Shown piece by piece: positions 16,637 through 24,696 of a stretch of DNA of 34,181 bases (positions within the stretch are counted from its first letter, which is position 1; every line of letters begins with the position of its first letter). The notes beneath the pieces were generated by a model. That model worked only from the letters and a program-made list of their open reading frames with translations. It was not told where the DNA came from and did no database searches. The DNA comes from Leptospiraceae bacterium (GTDB taxonomy: Bacteria; Spirochaetota; Leptospiria; Leptospirales; Leptospiraceae), in assembly GCA_017996175.1 (NCBI GenBank), contig JAGOHK010000047.1, positions 1 to 34,181 on the forward strand. Reading direction: 5' to 3'. A program made the translations under genes and the position numbers.

Positions 16637-18664
16637 TTATTTTTCTACAACTCTTTCTGCAAATAGAATATTTTTGATGGAGCGGATATTGTCTAAAATT
16701 TCTTGGAGCTGATCTAAGTGCTCAATTTCAATTAAAAATCTAGCGATTAGAGTTCCCTCACCGGCAGAGCTTGCACCAGCTTCTAAAATATTAGTTTCGG
16801 TTTTGGAAATTGATTCTACCATCTCCAAATAAATTCCTTGTCTATCATAAGCTTTTACTTCAATTCGAACTGGGACTGGATTATTAATTCCATCCCAACG
16901 AACCGCAACCATTCGTTTTTTATCCGAATGAAGACGCGCAACATCGCAGTTTGATTTATGAACACTAACCCCACGACCTCGAGTTACAAATCCTACAATA
17001 TCATCTCCTGGCAAAGGCGAACAACAAGAAGAAAGTCGAACTAAAATATCTTTAATTCCAGCTACTACAATACTAACTTCCCGTTTTTCCTTATCTTTCT
17101 TTTTTGCCGGTTTTGCTTTTTTAAGATTATTTATTTCTATCGTTTGTGGGGTTGGTTCGCTAGGAAGTTTTGCGACATAGGATACGGTGACATCGTTTGC
17201 AGTTTCGTCTTGAATTTTTCTAAAGTACTGACGAAGCTTTTGTTTTGCGGAAGATGTTCTTACAATTCTAAGCCAAATAGGAGAAGGTTTAATTTTTTTA
17301 TCTGTAATGACTTCTATCTGGTCGCCTGATTTTAATTCTGTTCTAAGTGGAACCATTCGTCCACTAATTTTTGCACCCTTGGCATGGAGACCAACGTCTG
17401 TATGGATTCGAAACGCATAATCTAGAATAGTCGAACCCTTCGGAAAATTGTAAATATCCCCTTTGGGGCTAAACACGAATACCTCATCCTCATGAAGTTC
17501 ATGAGTAAGGTCTTCTAAAAATTCTTTAGAGTCAGAACTAGACTCACTCCAAGAACGAATTTTTTCAATCCACTTCATTGTTAAAGATGTATCTTTGATC
17601 GACTTACCTTCTTTATAAGCCCAATGAGCGGCTATTCCATGTTCGGCGATGTCATTCATATCGGCAGTACGAATTTGAATTTCGAGTGGTCGCCCGTCCT
17701 GTCCAATGACTGCTGTATGAAGCGATTGGTACTGGTTGGTTTTGGGAGTTGCAATATAATCTTTAAATTTTCCAGGGACAGGAGTCCATATACTATGCAC
17801 AACTCCAAATACTCCGTAACAATCTCGAACTTCTTTTGTGATGATTCTAACTGCTCGTAAATCATTGATCTCATCGAAGTTTTTATCTTTATCCTTCATC
17901 TTTTTATAGATAGAATAAAAATGTTTGGATCTTCCTTCTATATGCACATCTAAATTGATTTCGGCTAATCTTTGTTTAATGATAATTTTTGCAGTCTCGA
18001 TAAAATTATCTCTTTCTACTTTTTTTGCGGCTACTTTTTCTTTGATTTCTTGGTATTTTTCAGGTTCCAGAATTTGAAATGCTAAATCTTCTAATTCCGA
18101 CTTGATTTTGTAAACTCCGAGTCTTCCGGCTAACGGTGCATAGATTGAGAGAGTTTCCTGAGCAATTTTTTTTTGTTTTTCTGGGTTGTGAAATTTTAAA
18201 GTTCGCATATTATGGGTTTTGTCAGAGAGTTTAATTACTATTATCCGCGGATCTTTGGCAGTTGCCATTAACATTCTGCGAATATTTTCGGCTGCGATAG
18301 ACTCGAAGTTCATTCGAGTTTTATTTTTGACCTTGGACATTTTGGTGACACCTTCTACAAGTTTTGTAATATCTTTTCCAAAGTCCTCTATCATATCCTC
18401 TTTGGTGTAGTCCGTATCTTCTATTACATCGTGTAAAAGACCGGCGGCTACTACGTTAGGCTCCTGCCTGAGATCATTTAGAATATAAGCAACATTTACC
18501 GGATGAATTATATATGGCTCACCGGAATGTCTTTTTTGGTCTGCATGAGTTCTCTCAGCGACAGTGTATGCTTTTTTAATTAAATTTTGATCGTCGTCGT
18601 TTAACCTTTCTTTTACTGCGTCAAAAAGCATTTCTACCGTTACATTATGTTTAACAAAACCCAT
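16637..18664 (-). CDS. rsh: RelA/SpoT homologue, bifunctional (p)ppGpp synthetase/hydrolase
   Basis: The 675-residue protein controls the stringent response alarmone. Order: HD hydrolase domain (about 25-180) with HSGEPYIIHPV, LLHDVIEDTDY and KLSDKTHNMRTL; synthetase domain (about 230-345) with GRSKHFYSIYKKM, YQSLHTAVIG and LEIQIRT; TGS domain (about 385-450, DEVFVFSPKGDIYNFPKGST); a conserved-cysteine region (VRLSSCCSPLPGDDIVGF); and a C-terminal ACT domain (about 595-670). Both catalytic motifs are intact, so it is likely bifunctional, the usual single Rsh of bacteria outside the gamma/beta groups. Its ATG begins immediately after the nadC stop codon with no spacing, so translation is probably coupled. 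Confidence 0.96.
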   Translation of the reverse strand: MGFVKHNVTVEMLFDAVKERLNDDDQNLIKKAYTVAERTHADQKRHSGEPYIIHPVNVAYILNDLRQEPNVVAAGLLHDVIEDTDYTKEDMIEDFGKDITKLVEGVTKMSKVKNKTRMNFESIAAENIRRMLMATAKDPRIIVIKLSDKTHNMRTLKFHNPEKQKKIAQETLSIYAPLAGRLGVYKIKSELEDLAFQILEPEKYQEIKEKVAAKKVERDNFIETAKIIIKQRLAEINLDVHIEGRSKHFYSIYKKMKDKDKNFDEINDLRAVRIITKEVRDCYGVFGVVHSIWTPVPGKFKDYIATPKTNQYQSLHTAVIGQDGRPLEIQIRTADMNDIAEHGIAAHWAYKEGKSIKDTSLTMKWIEKIRSWSESSSDSKEFLEDLTHELHEDEVFVFSPKGDIYNFPKGSTILDYAFRIHTDVGLHAKGAKISGRMVPLRTELKSGDQIEVITDKKIKPSPIWLRIVRTSSAKQKLRQYFRKIQDETANDVTVSYVAKLPSEPTPQTIEINNLKKAKPAKKKDKEKREVSIVVAGIKDILVRLSSCCSPLPGDDIVGFVTRGRGVSVHKSNCDVARLHSDKKRMVAVRWDGINNPVPVRIEVKAYDRQGIYLEMVESISKTETNILEAGASSAGEGTLIARFLIEIEHLDQLQEILDNIRSIKNILFAERVVEK

Positions 18665-19537
18665 TTATCTACTCTCTATTTCAAGACTCAGATCGAGGAA
18701 ACGAGTCGTATGCGTTAAATACCCCATACTCACTCCCACAAGTCCTAGCTTGGAAAGTCCTTCTAGTTTTTCAGGAGTGATCCCCCCCGAGCATTCAATT
18801 CTTATACTTGGTTTCACTTTTTGAATTTTGTCTATCGCAATTTTTGTGTTCTCTAAATTAAAATTATCAAGTAAAATTATATCCGGTGAAGACTCAATCG
18901 CTTCGTCTAATTGGTGTAATCCGTCAATCTCTAATTCTACTTTTCGATCTGGAAAATTTTTTCTTACTTTGGATACTGCTTCCAAAATAGATCCCACCAT
19001 GGCAACGTGGTTATCTTTGATTAGCCCCATATCGGAAAGATTTTGTCTATGGTTACAAGCGCCTCCCACATAAACTGCATACTTGGCAAGTTTACGATAA
19101 CCTGGAAGAGTTTTTCGGGTATCAAAAATCATTAATTTGTTTTCGTATTTCTTGGAAATTTTATTTGCCTCTGTTGCGATTCCTGAAAGGTATTGTAAAA
19201 AATTTAATAATACTCTTTCAATACGCAAAATGACTCGAAGGTTTCCTTCTAAGGTTAAAAGTATTTCTTTCGGGGCAAAATTTTCTCCATCTTGTTTTAA
19301 GATTTTATAGATAAATTGATTTCCGGTTTGTAATTTCAATTCTTCAACCACAATGGAACCAGCTAGAACTCCCGCTTCTTTCGCAATCAAGGTTGCCTTG
19401 GATTTTTGGTTCGAAGTAAATATCGATTCGCTTGTAACATCACGCTCTGGCATATCTTCATCAAGAGCCATTTTGACTAATTGCGTGAAATCCGAAGGAA
19501 CTAATTTCTCAATTGGTTTTGTATAAAATCTGTCCAT
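18665..19537 (-). CDS. nadC: Nicotinate-nucleotide pyrophosphorylase (quinolinate phosphoribosyltransferase)
   Basis: The 290-residue enzyme converts quinolinate and PRPP to nicotinate mononucleotide in de novo NAD synthesis. Typical blocks are DEDMPERDVTSE near the N-terminus, RIERVLLNFLQYLSGIAT, DTRKTLPGYRKLAKYAVYVG with substrate-binding arginine and lysine, NHRQNLSDMGLIKDNH, and the C-terminal IECSGGITPEKL barrel strand. Length is normal. It is the first gene of the minus-strand run; its stop codon is directly followed by the rsh start. nadA and nadB are not in the window. Confidence 0.95.
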   Translation of the reverse strand: MDRFYTKPIEKLVPSDFTQLVKMALDEDMPERDVTSESIFTSNQKSKATLIAKEAGVLAGSIVVEELKLQTGNQFIYKILKQDGENFAPKEILLTLEGNLRVILRIERVLLNFLQYLSGIATEANKISKKYENKLMIFDTRKTLPGYRKLAKYAVYVGGACNHRQNLSDMGLIKDNHVAMVGSILEAVSKVRKNFPDRKVELEIDGLHQLDEAIESSPDIILLDNFNLENTKIAIDKIQKVKPSIRIECSGGITPEKLEGLSKLGLVGVSMGYLTHTTRFLDLSLEIESR

Positions 19538-19695
19538 AAAACGAATTTTCTACCTATCCAAATTGCCGAAAGTAAAATAGTTTTCCGCTCAAGGAATGAA
19601 AATAAGGTTTTGCACAATCTGTAAGTATAGTTATACCCTTGATCTACCTGAAATATGGATGAATTTCTATAGAAGTAAATACTTTTACTTTTTTC

Positions 19696-20199
19696 CTACA
19701 CTTTTACGTGATAATTTCGTGCAAAGCTCTGTCGATTGCGCAGCAAAGTCCAAAAACTTTGTAGTTCTAGGTTGGGGAACGTTGGAACTGCGAAGATCAA
19801 GTCAGCTTGGGCGAGAAGGTACCACAACCCCATGATGTCCATCTTGAGCAAATAGGTAAACAACCAACAGCGCGATTTCCCAAAGGCAAGAGCCAGTTCT
19901 CCAAGTTCAATCCAATCCGAATTCGCGGGACGAAAGCCCACACGACAAAGATTTTGTCCTTCTTCTTGGTATTCCGTCTTCATCGTTATAGGTTTCGGAA
20001 TCATCCCAGAATGAGTCAAAGTTCGGTACATAAAAAGCAGATTTCGCAGATACAAAGAAATATTGCCTTGCCCGTGATTTTTTACGATGACTTGAAAGCT
20101 TGGCATTAGATTTTCAGGAACTAACAGGGTTGAAACAGTATGGTTTCTGTCCTCGATTTCCTCTAACAAAAATTCATCTGAGTTTTGAAATAGCATCAT
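19696..20199 (-). CDS. DUF1564-family protein (leptospiral, possible DNA-binding)
   Basis: The 167-residue protein matches the DUF1564 family known mainly from Leptospira. An early STLLVPENLMPSFQVIV strand-helix block followed by YLRNLLFMYRT, and then VGFRPANSDWIELGELALAF, GKSRCWLFTYLLKMD, are the recognisable parts. The first block has the look of a ribbon-helix-helix domain, so DNA binding is possible but unproven. I use ATG 20199 (another ATG follows at once); the in-frame extension to a TTG at 20301 is very AT-rich and includes inverted repeats, so it is probably leader rather than coding. It is divergent from the response regulator/kinase pair. Confidence 0.75.
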   Translation of the reverse strand: MMLFQNSDEFLLEEIEDRNHTVSTLLVPENLMPSFQVIVKNHGQGNISLYLRNLLFMYRTLTHSGMIPKPITMKTEYQEEGQNLCRVGFRPANSDWIELGELALAFGKSRCWLFTYLLKMDIMGLWYLLAQADLIFAVPTFPNLELQSFWTLLRNRQSFARNYHVKV

Positions 20200-20223
20200 A
20201 CTATTACTAGGTCGAAAAATTTT

Positions 20224-20286
20224 ATTTCGTGCGAAATTTATTTCAAAAATTTTGAAAATCTTTCGGAAAAAATTAAAAATTTTTCC
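20224..20286. promoter_or_regulatory. Cluster of three short inverted repeats between divergent genes
   Basis: Three inverted repeats lie side by side: ATTTCG-TG-CGAAAT (20224-20237), TTTCAAAAATTTTGAAA (20241-20257), and GGAAAAA (20265-20271) with TTTTTCC (20280-20286). They sit just upstream of the DUF1564 start and about 100 bases before the response regulator. They could be operator sites, but the region is very AT-rich and chance pairing is possible. Confidence 0.35.
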
Positions 20287-20387
20287 ATTTTTCTTATCCA
20301 AAAATGGGGTAGACCAAAAATTTCTGGAATTTAATTCTATTTGACAAATGGAATTTTACTTTTCCAAGTAGAGGAAGTGAGAACTAA

Positions 20388-21125
20388 ATGGAACTTTTAA
20401 AAATCGTCATCATCGAAGACAACGCCAAATTACGCAAAGCCTTAAAGCAAGGTTTAGAAGAGACAGGAAAAGTTTCAGTTTTGTATGACTGTGATAGTGG
20501 AGAAGCGGCATTTCAGTTTTGCCGCAAGTCGGATGTGGATGTATTATTATTTGATGTCCAAATAGTTGGGGCTAACGGTATAGAGTCAGCCATTACCATT
20601 CGAAAAGAATTTCCTCGAAAGCCAGTTGTATTTTATTCGATTCAAGATGACGACACATACTTTCGAGACTTTCGCCGATCGGGGATACTCAGCCATTATG
20701 CGTATGTGAAAAAATCAAACTATCTGCTACCGTCCATGATTGCGCCATTGTTACGCGACGCTTATTTAGGACGAAACTTTATTGATCCCGAAATAGAGTC
20801 TAGAGTCCAAGAAGTAAAGTATACAGATGAAAATTCTCCTCTTGCACTTTTGGAACCAAACGAACGAGAAGTCGCCAAGTTACTAGCCCAAGGACTTAGT
20901 AACGAACAAATAGCTTCTCGTATAGGCGTAAAGGACAAAAGAACGATTAGCCGCGTCAATGGACAAATCTATACCGTCTGGGGACTTGCGGATAACGCTA
21001 CAGATGAAAAAGTCGCTCGCACCCGTGCCAGTTTAATTGTCCGAGAAAATAAACTTCTCCTCTGGTCGGAAAAAGGAAACGTAAGTTATATCAATGAAAA
21101 GGACGAAGAAGTAAAATGGGAATAA
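20388..21125 (+). CDS. Response regulator, receiver plus LuxR-like HTH
   Basis: The 245-residue protein has a receiver domain (about 4-125) with acidic pocket E10/D11, phosphoacceptor D56 (LLFDVQ), S84 and K108 (YVKKS). A LuxR/NarL-like helix-turn-helix follows (about 155-215: EPNEREVAKLLAQGLSNEQI), so it is likely a DNA-binding regulator. The HTH diverges after GVKDKRTISRVNGQIY, and a C-terminal tail of about 30 residues (LLLWSEKGNVSYINEKDE) extends beyond the usual end. AGAGGAAGTGAG gives a good ribosome binding site; a TTGACA lies at 20341-20346 but I see no convincing -10. Its end overlaps the kinase start by ten bases, which makes the kinase its obvious partner. Confidence 0.9.
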   Translation: MELLKIVIIEDNAKLRKALKQGLEETGKVSVLYDCDSGEAAFQFCRKSDVDVLLFDVQIVGANGIESAITIRKEFPRKPVVFYSIQDDDTYFRDFRRSGILSHYAYVKKSNYLLPSMIAPLLRDAYLGRNFIDPEIESRVQEVKYTDENSPLALLEPNEREVAKLLAQGLSNEQIASRIGVKDKRTISRVNGQIYTVWGLADNATDEKVARTRASLIVRENKLLLWSEKGNVSYINEKDEEVKWE

Positions 21126-23197
21126 TCGCAAGTAACCTTTCTTTTTTACTTTCGAACTTGATTTACTTGGTTTCTTTTTATCTCGGTTGTGTGATTTTTG
21201 TTTATTCCGAAAAAAAAGACCGGCAATCAATTGTCGCAAGTATAAGTTTTTTAAGTTGCACTCTTTTTTTTATAGGGCATCTTTTGATTTTAGGAAAAGG
21301 AATTCCTTTTATACTTTCTTTTTCATCTAAGATTCTCTACCCTTCTTTTTTGATTTTGAGTCTTTTGCCATTTGCCTGGTCGTATATTGTATTTCGATTC
21401 TATGAAGACAAGGCGATTTGGAATCGGTTTAGTCTCCGAAATATTCTTCTTTGGGTAGAATTTCTTTTTTTCATACTTTCTTTTTCTCTTGTCGTCTATT
21501 TAATTCCAAGAGCGGATAATATGCGAGTATTCGATATAATATTTTTTATTCCCGATGAAGTTTTTTATGTATTTTCTATCTATATTATCTTCTGCACTTT
21601 AAGTTCCATTTTTTATCTTTCCCAAGTCCATCGTAAGGATAATAACCTAGAGGAAATTGCCAAAAGCTCAGCCTATCAAACAATCCTACGCGCTTCCATT
21701 CTTCTTGCGAGTCTTGCTATTTTAGTTGGATTAGTTGTAGTTGTCGGGAAAAATACCATCGAGAATGAAATTCGCCATATAGGTAATGAAAAATTTCCAG
21801 CTTTACTTTTGATTTTGGATTCTCTTGCTTGCCTTGCTGTTTTAATCACAATTTTAATAGTTGGACAAGCGGTGATTTCATACCAAGTGTTTACAGGTCG
21901 TTATCTTGCGATGAAGTCTCTAAAGTCTTATTGGAAATACATTTTACTTTTTGGAATCCTTTATAGCTCACTTACGACTCTTGGCGGATTATTTGGATAT
22001 GCCTCAGATTCGAAACAAGTTCTACTTTCCTTACTCGGCTTGATTTTTCTGGTCAAAATCCAAACCATCTCTCGTAAGCGCGAAGAAGAAAATCGCAAAA
22101 TTTTAAAACCATTTCTATTCAATGAAAACCTATACGAATCCATCACCCAGTCCGGCGAAAAAATAGATTCTCATTTGGAAAATACATTTCGCCTACTCTG
22201 TGATAATACACTAGACACAACCCGTGCTTGCCTCGTTCCCAAAGGTGCATACGTTTCCTATATCCCAAAACCTCTTTTTTATCCGGAGGAAAACAAAGAA
22301 TTAGCCGCAAAACTATTCTCGTTCACAGAAAATCTGCCAAGTGATAAAATGATTTTTTATTTGAATCGAGATACTTATGAAGGATATGTTTTAGCTCTTA
22401 GCATTCGGGACACCCAAGGACTAGTAGGAGTTTTATTCTTAGGGGTTAAGCGGGATTATACTCTCTATTCAGAAGAAGAAATTGAAATCGCAAAAATAGG
22501 CTCTGGTAAAATCCTAGATTTGCTTTCAGTTACAGAAATTTCTCGTCTTCTAGTGAATCTACAAAAGAAGCAGTTAATGGATAGTAGACTCTTAGACCAT
22601 CAGACTAGAAGGATTTTACATGATGACATTCTACCAGAAATTCACACCGTCATGATTGGAATTGACTCCATGAAAAACGAATCTGTCCGTGCGAATTTAC
22701 TTGATTCGTTATCTGGATTACATAAAAAAATTTCTAACCTCTTAAAAATTCTCCCGATTCATCCAGCCGATTTAAACGGACAAAATTTTTTAGAAGAAAT
22801 TCGTAATCTCGCCAAATCAGAATTACGCGGAGAAACTATTTTCTATTCCTTTGCATCAGAAGCAGAAGAAAAATTACAACTTCTAGAGCCAGTTGCACTT
22901 GAAGTAATTTATTACGCCGTTCGCGAATTATTTCGAAATATATTACGCTACGCCATTTCTCCAGACCGAAAACTAGAAGTCAAAGTTTCTTTGTCTTTCG
23001 CCAATTCAATTCTAGAACTCGCAATCGAAGACAATGGAAAAGGTATTCCCGTTTCCACGGAAAATCGAGTCGGAGCCGGTCAGGGCTTGGTTTTACATAG
23101 CACGATGATGGCTGTAATTGGTGGGACTCTCATCAAAGAAACGCACCCCGAAGAATTCACCCGAGTTCGACTCATCCTAAAAAAATTCTTTCTCTAA
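21116..23197 (+). CDS. Membrane sensor histidine kinase, NarX/DesK type
   Basis: The 693-residue kinase has eight or nine membrane helices in the first 330 residues, a GAF-like region (about 345-490), then a HisKA_3-like dimerisation segment with the phosphoacceptor H502 in RRILHDDILPEIH. The ATPase domain follows (about 590-693) with N-box RELFRNILRYA, G1 DNGKGIP and G2 GAGQGLVLHS. The order of motifs and the LHDD context place it with NarX/DesK-type kinases, which pair with LuxR-type regulators. The start overlaps the response regulator gene by ten bases. The many-helix sensor suggests a signal in or near the membrane, but nothing defines it. Confidence 0.92.
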   Translation: MGIIASNLSFLLSNLIYLVSFYLGCVIFVYSEKKDRQSIVASISFLSCTLFFIGHLLILGKGIPFILSFSSKILYPSFLILSLLPFAWSYIVFRFYEDKAIWNRFSLRNILLWVEFLFFILSFSLVVYLIPRADNMRVFDIIFFIPDEVFYVFSIYIIFCTLSSIFYLSQVHRKDNNLEEIAKSSAYQTILRASILLASLAILVGLVVVVGKNTIENEIRHIGNEKFPALLLILDSLACLAVLITILIVGQAVISYQVFTGRYLAMKSLKSYWKYILLFGILYSSLTTLGGLFGYASDSKQVLLSLLGLIFLVKIQTISRKREEENRKILKPFLFNENLYESITQSGEKIDSHLENTFRLLCDNTLDTTRACLVPKGAYVSYIPKPLFYPEENKELAAKLFSFTENLPSDKMIFYLNRDTYEGYVLALSIRDTQGLVGVLFLGVKRDYTLYSEEEIEIAKIGSGKILDLLSVTEISRLLVNLQKKQLMDSRLLDHQTRRILHDDILPEIHTVMIGIDSMKNESVRANLLDSLSGLHKKISNLLKILPIHPADLNGQNFLEEIRNLAKSELRGETIFYSFASEAEEKLQLLEPVALEVIYYAVRELFRNILRYAISPDRKLEVKVSLSFANSILELAIEDNGKGIPVSTENRVGAGQGLVLHSTMMAVIGGTLIKETHPEEFTRVRLILKKFFL

Positions 23198-23238
23198 AAT
23201 GATAAAATAAAATCTTATACATAACGGGAAGATATTTC

Positions 23239-23365
23239 AAGATTACCACCGATGAACACCGAGAGCACCGATAAATAATACGATAACCCTTGAGTATTTG
23301 TCATTCGGTTTGAATCTATATCATTTTTCATCGTTCTTTTATCGGTGTCCATCGGTGGTAATCTT
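23239..23365. repeat. 127-bp element with 24-bp near-perfect terminal inverted repeats
   Basis: The left arm (23239-23262) begins AAGATTACCACCGATG and the right arm (23342-23365) is its reverse complement with one mismatch in 24 bases. Just inside the left arm the ACCGA unit recurs at roughly ten-base steps (ACCACCGATG, AACACCGAGA, GCACCGATAA). The interior has no gene. It looks like a small non-autonomous repeat; similar ACCGATGAACACCGA strings are common between genes in many bacteria, to my knowledge. It lies between the kinase and the hydratase genes. Confidence 0.75.
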
Positions 23366-23429
23366 TGATCGGTTCGCTTAGCTTGGTAGCGAGCGCAATA
23401 ATAACCCATAAAATTTTAAGGAATATATC

Positions 23430-24611
23430 ATGAAACAAATTGAATCTTTGCCTTTCAAAGAAGCGGCACCTTCTACAGCAGTAGACACAAATTCTATCAT
23501 CAAAAAAACTTACGGAAGATACTTAGAAGAATATAAAGAAGGAGAAGTTTTTCTTCACCCAAGAGCGTTTACTATTGATTTTTCGTTCGCTCAGGAATTT
23601 GCTACAACTTTCATGGAGGCTAATCCTCTGTTTCTCTCTCGTCCTTATGCGCAAGCACATGGTTTCAAGGATATGCTCGTTAGCCCTCTCATGGTATTTA
23701 ACCTTGCGCTTTCTATTGGTGTTCAAAATGATTCTGAAAAAGCTATGGCGAATCTAGGTTATTACAATGTTCAATTTTTGACTCCGGTCTATCCAGGAGA
23801 CACGTTATCCGCAAGCACAAAGGTTTTAAAGATTGAAGATAAAGGTCCTGACAAACCAGGTATAGTTCATGTAAGAACTCTTTGTTTGAACCAAAACAAT
23901 GATTTAGTTCTTCAATACGAGCGCAAAATTATGATTTACCACTCTAATGGAAAACCAAAAGGGGATTCAAAGCCTGGAAATCCTGCAAGTTTTTTTCCAG
24001 AGACTGACAAACCTGTTATCAAACTTCCTTCGCTGATGTATCCAAAAGACTTTAGGGAAACCACTTGGGAGTCAACCTATTTCGATTCGATTAAGCCGGG
24101 TCAGATTTATATTCACTCCAATGGTCGAACTATCACCGACGAACACTATGCTTGGACTTACCGTGTGGGTAACACTCATCCTCTGCACTATGATAAGCTT
24201 TATTCTAAAAGCCTAACAGGTGCCATGAGCGGCGAACCAATCGTATACGGTGGGCTAGTATTTGCTTGGCTCGTTGGTATGGCATCTCGTGATCTTTCGG
24301 AAAACATGCTCTGGGATTTAGGATACACAGAAGGTTATCACACTCAACCTTCCATCAGTGGCGATACTGTAACATCTATTAGCCGCATTCTTTCAGTAGA
24401 AGATGTAGGCGACAAATACGGTATACCCGCAGGAGAAGTTCATCTCCAGTTCATCGGTCTCAAAAATGTAAAAGCTGCTGCTGCTTTCGAAAAATACGGA
24501 GCGGATCTTTTCATTAAAGAAAACGACAAGAAAAAACTCGGCAAAGAAAAACTTCCTGAAAAGATTTTTGAAATCGAACGTAAGTTAGTTATTAAGAAAA
24601 AACCCGTCTAA
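23430..24611 (+). CDS. Double-hotdog MaoC-like dehydratase/hydratase
   Basis: The 393-residue protein has two MaoC-like hotdog halves. The first (about 25-175) carries [21 protein letters not shown] and [13 protein letters not shown]; the second (about 215-345) carries [20 protein letters not shown] and [20 protein letters not shown]. The N.HPLH block of the second half is the usual active-site region of R-specific enoyl-CoA hydratases. Two-hotdog proteins of this size include beta-methylmalyl-CoA dehydratase (mesaconyl-CoA hydratase), the closest match I can suggest, but the acyl-CoA substrate is not certain. The ATG at 23430 has AAGGA at a good distance. It appears to be a single-gene unit, flanked by repeats on both sides. 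Confidence 0.82.
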   Translation: MKQIESLPFKEAAPSTAVDTNSIIKKTYGRYLEEYKEGEVFLHPRAFTIDFSFAQEFATTFMEANPLFLSRPYAQAHGFKDMLVSPLMVFNLALSIGVQNDSEKAMANLGYYNVQFLTPVYPGDTLSASTKVLKIEDKGPDKPGIVHVRTLCLNQNNDLVLQYERKIMIYHSNGKPKGDSKPGNPASFFPETDKPVIKLPSLMYPKDFRETTWESTYFDSIKPGQIYIHSNGRTITDEHYAWTYRVGNTHPLHYDKLYSKSLTGAMSGEPIVYGGLVFAWLVGMASRDLSENMLWDLGYTEGYHTQPSISGDTVTSISRILSVEDVGDKYGIPAGEVHLQFIGLKNVKAAAAFEKYGADLFIKENDKKKLGKEKLPEKIFEIERKLVIKKKPV

Positions 24612-24658
24612 TGGTTTCAGGTTTAAATTGAATATGTAAAAATTACTTTGTACTATTT

Positions 24659-24687
24659 GTAGAGACAGGTTTAAAACCTGTCTCTAC
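24659..24687. repeat. GTAG-headed palindrome in the intergenic region, possibly a bidirectional terminator
   Basis: GTAGAGACAGGT (24659-24670) pairs exactly with ACCTGTCTCTAC (24676-24687) around TTAAA; the pairing can extend two more bases each side of the centre. It lies between the convergent ends of the hydratase gene (24611) and folP (24697). No long T run follows, so termination is only possible. The GTAG start recalls REP-type palindromes. Confidence 0.7.
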
Positions 24688-24696
24688 TCGTATAAA

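Noticed and set aside
19670..19690. AAGTAAA-TACT-TTTACTT hairpin with Ts, possible terminator.
   Set aside because: The T run faces the plus strand, where no gene ends; the AT-only stem is weak.
19596..19835. Plus-strand open frame of 79 codons with two early cysteines (CTICKY).
   Set aside because: It overlaps the DUF1564 gene antisense and AAGGA is too close to its ATG to serve well; no second cysteine pair.
20200..20301. In-frame N-terminal extension of the DUF1564 gene to a TTG.
   Set aside because: The added residues are Phe/Lys/Ile/Asn-rich from AT-rich, repeat-bearing DNA and are not needed by the family.
23215..23409. Minus-strand open frame of 64 codons.
   Set aside because: It is a translation of the 127-bp inverted-repeat element.
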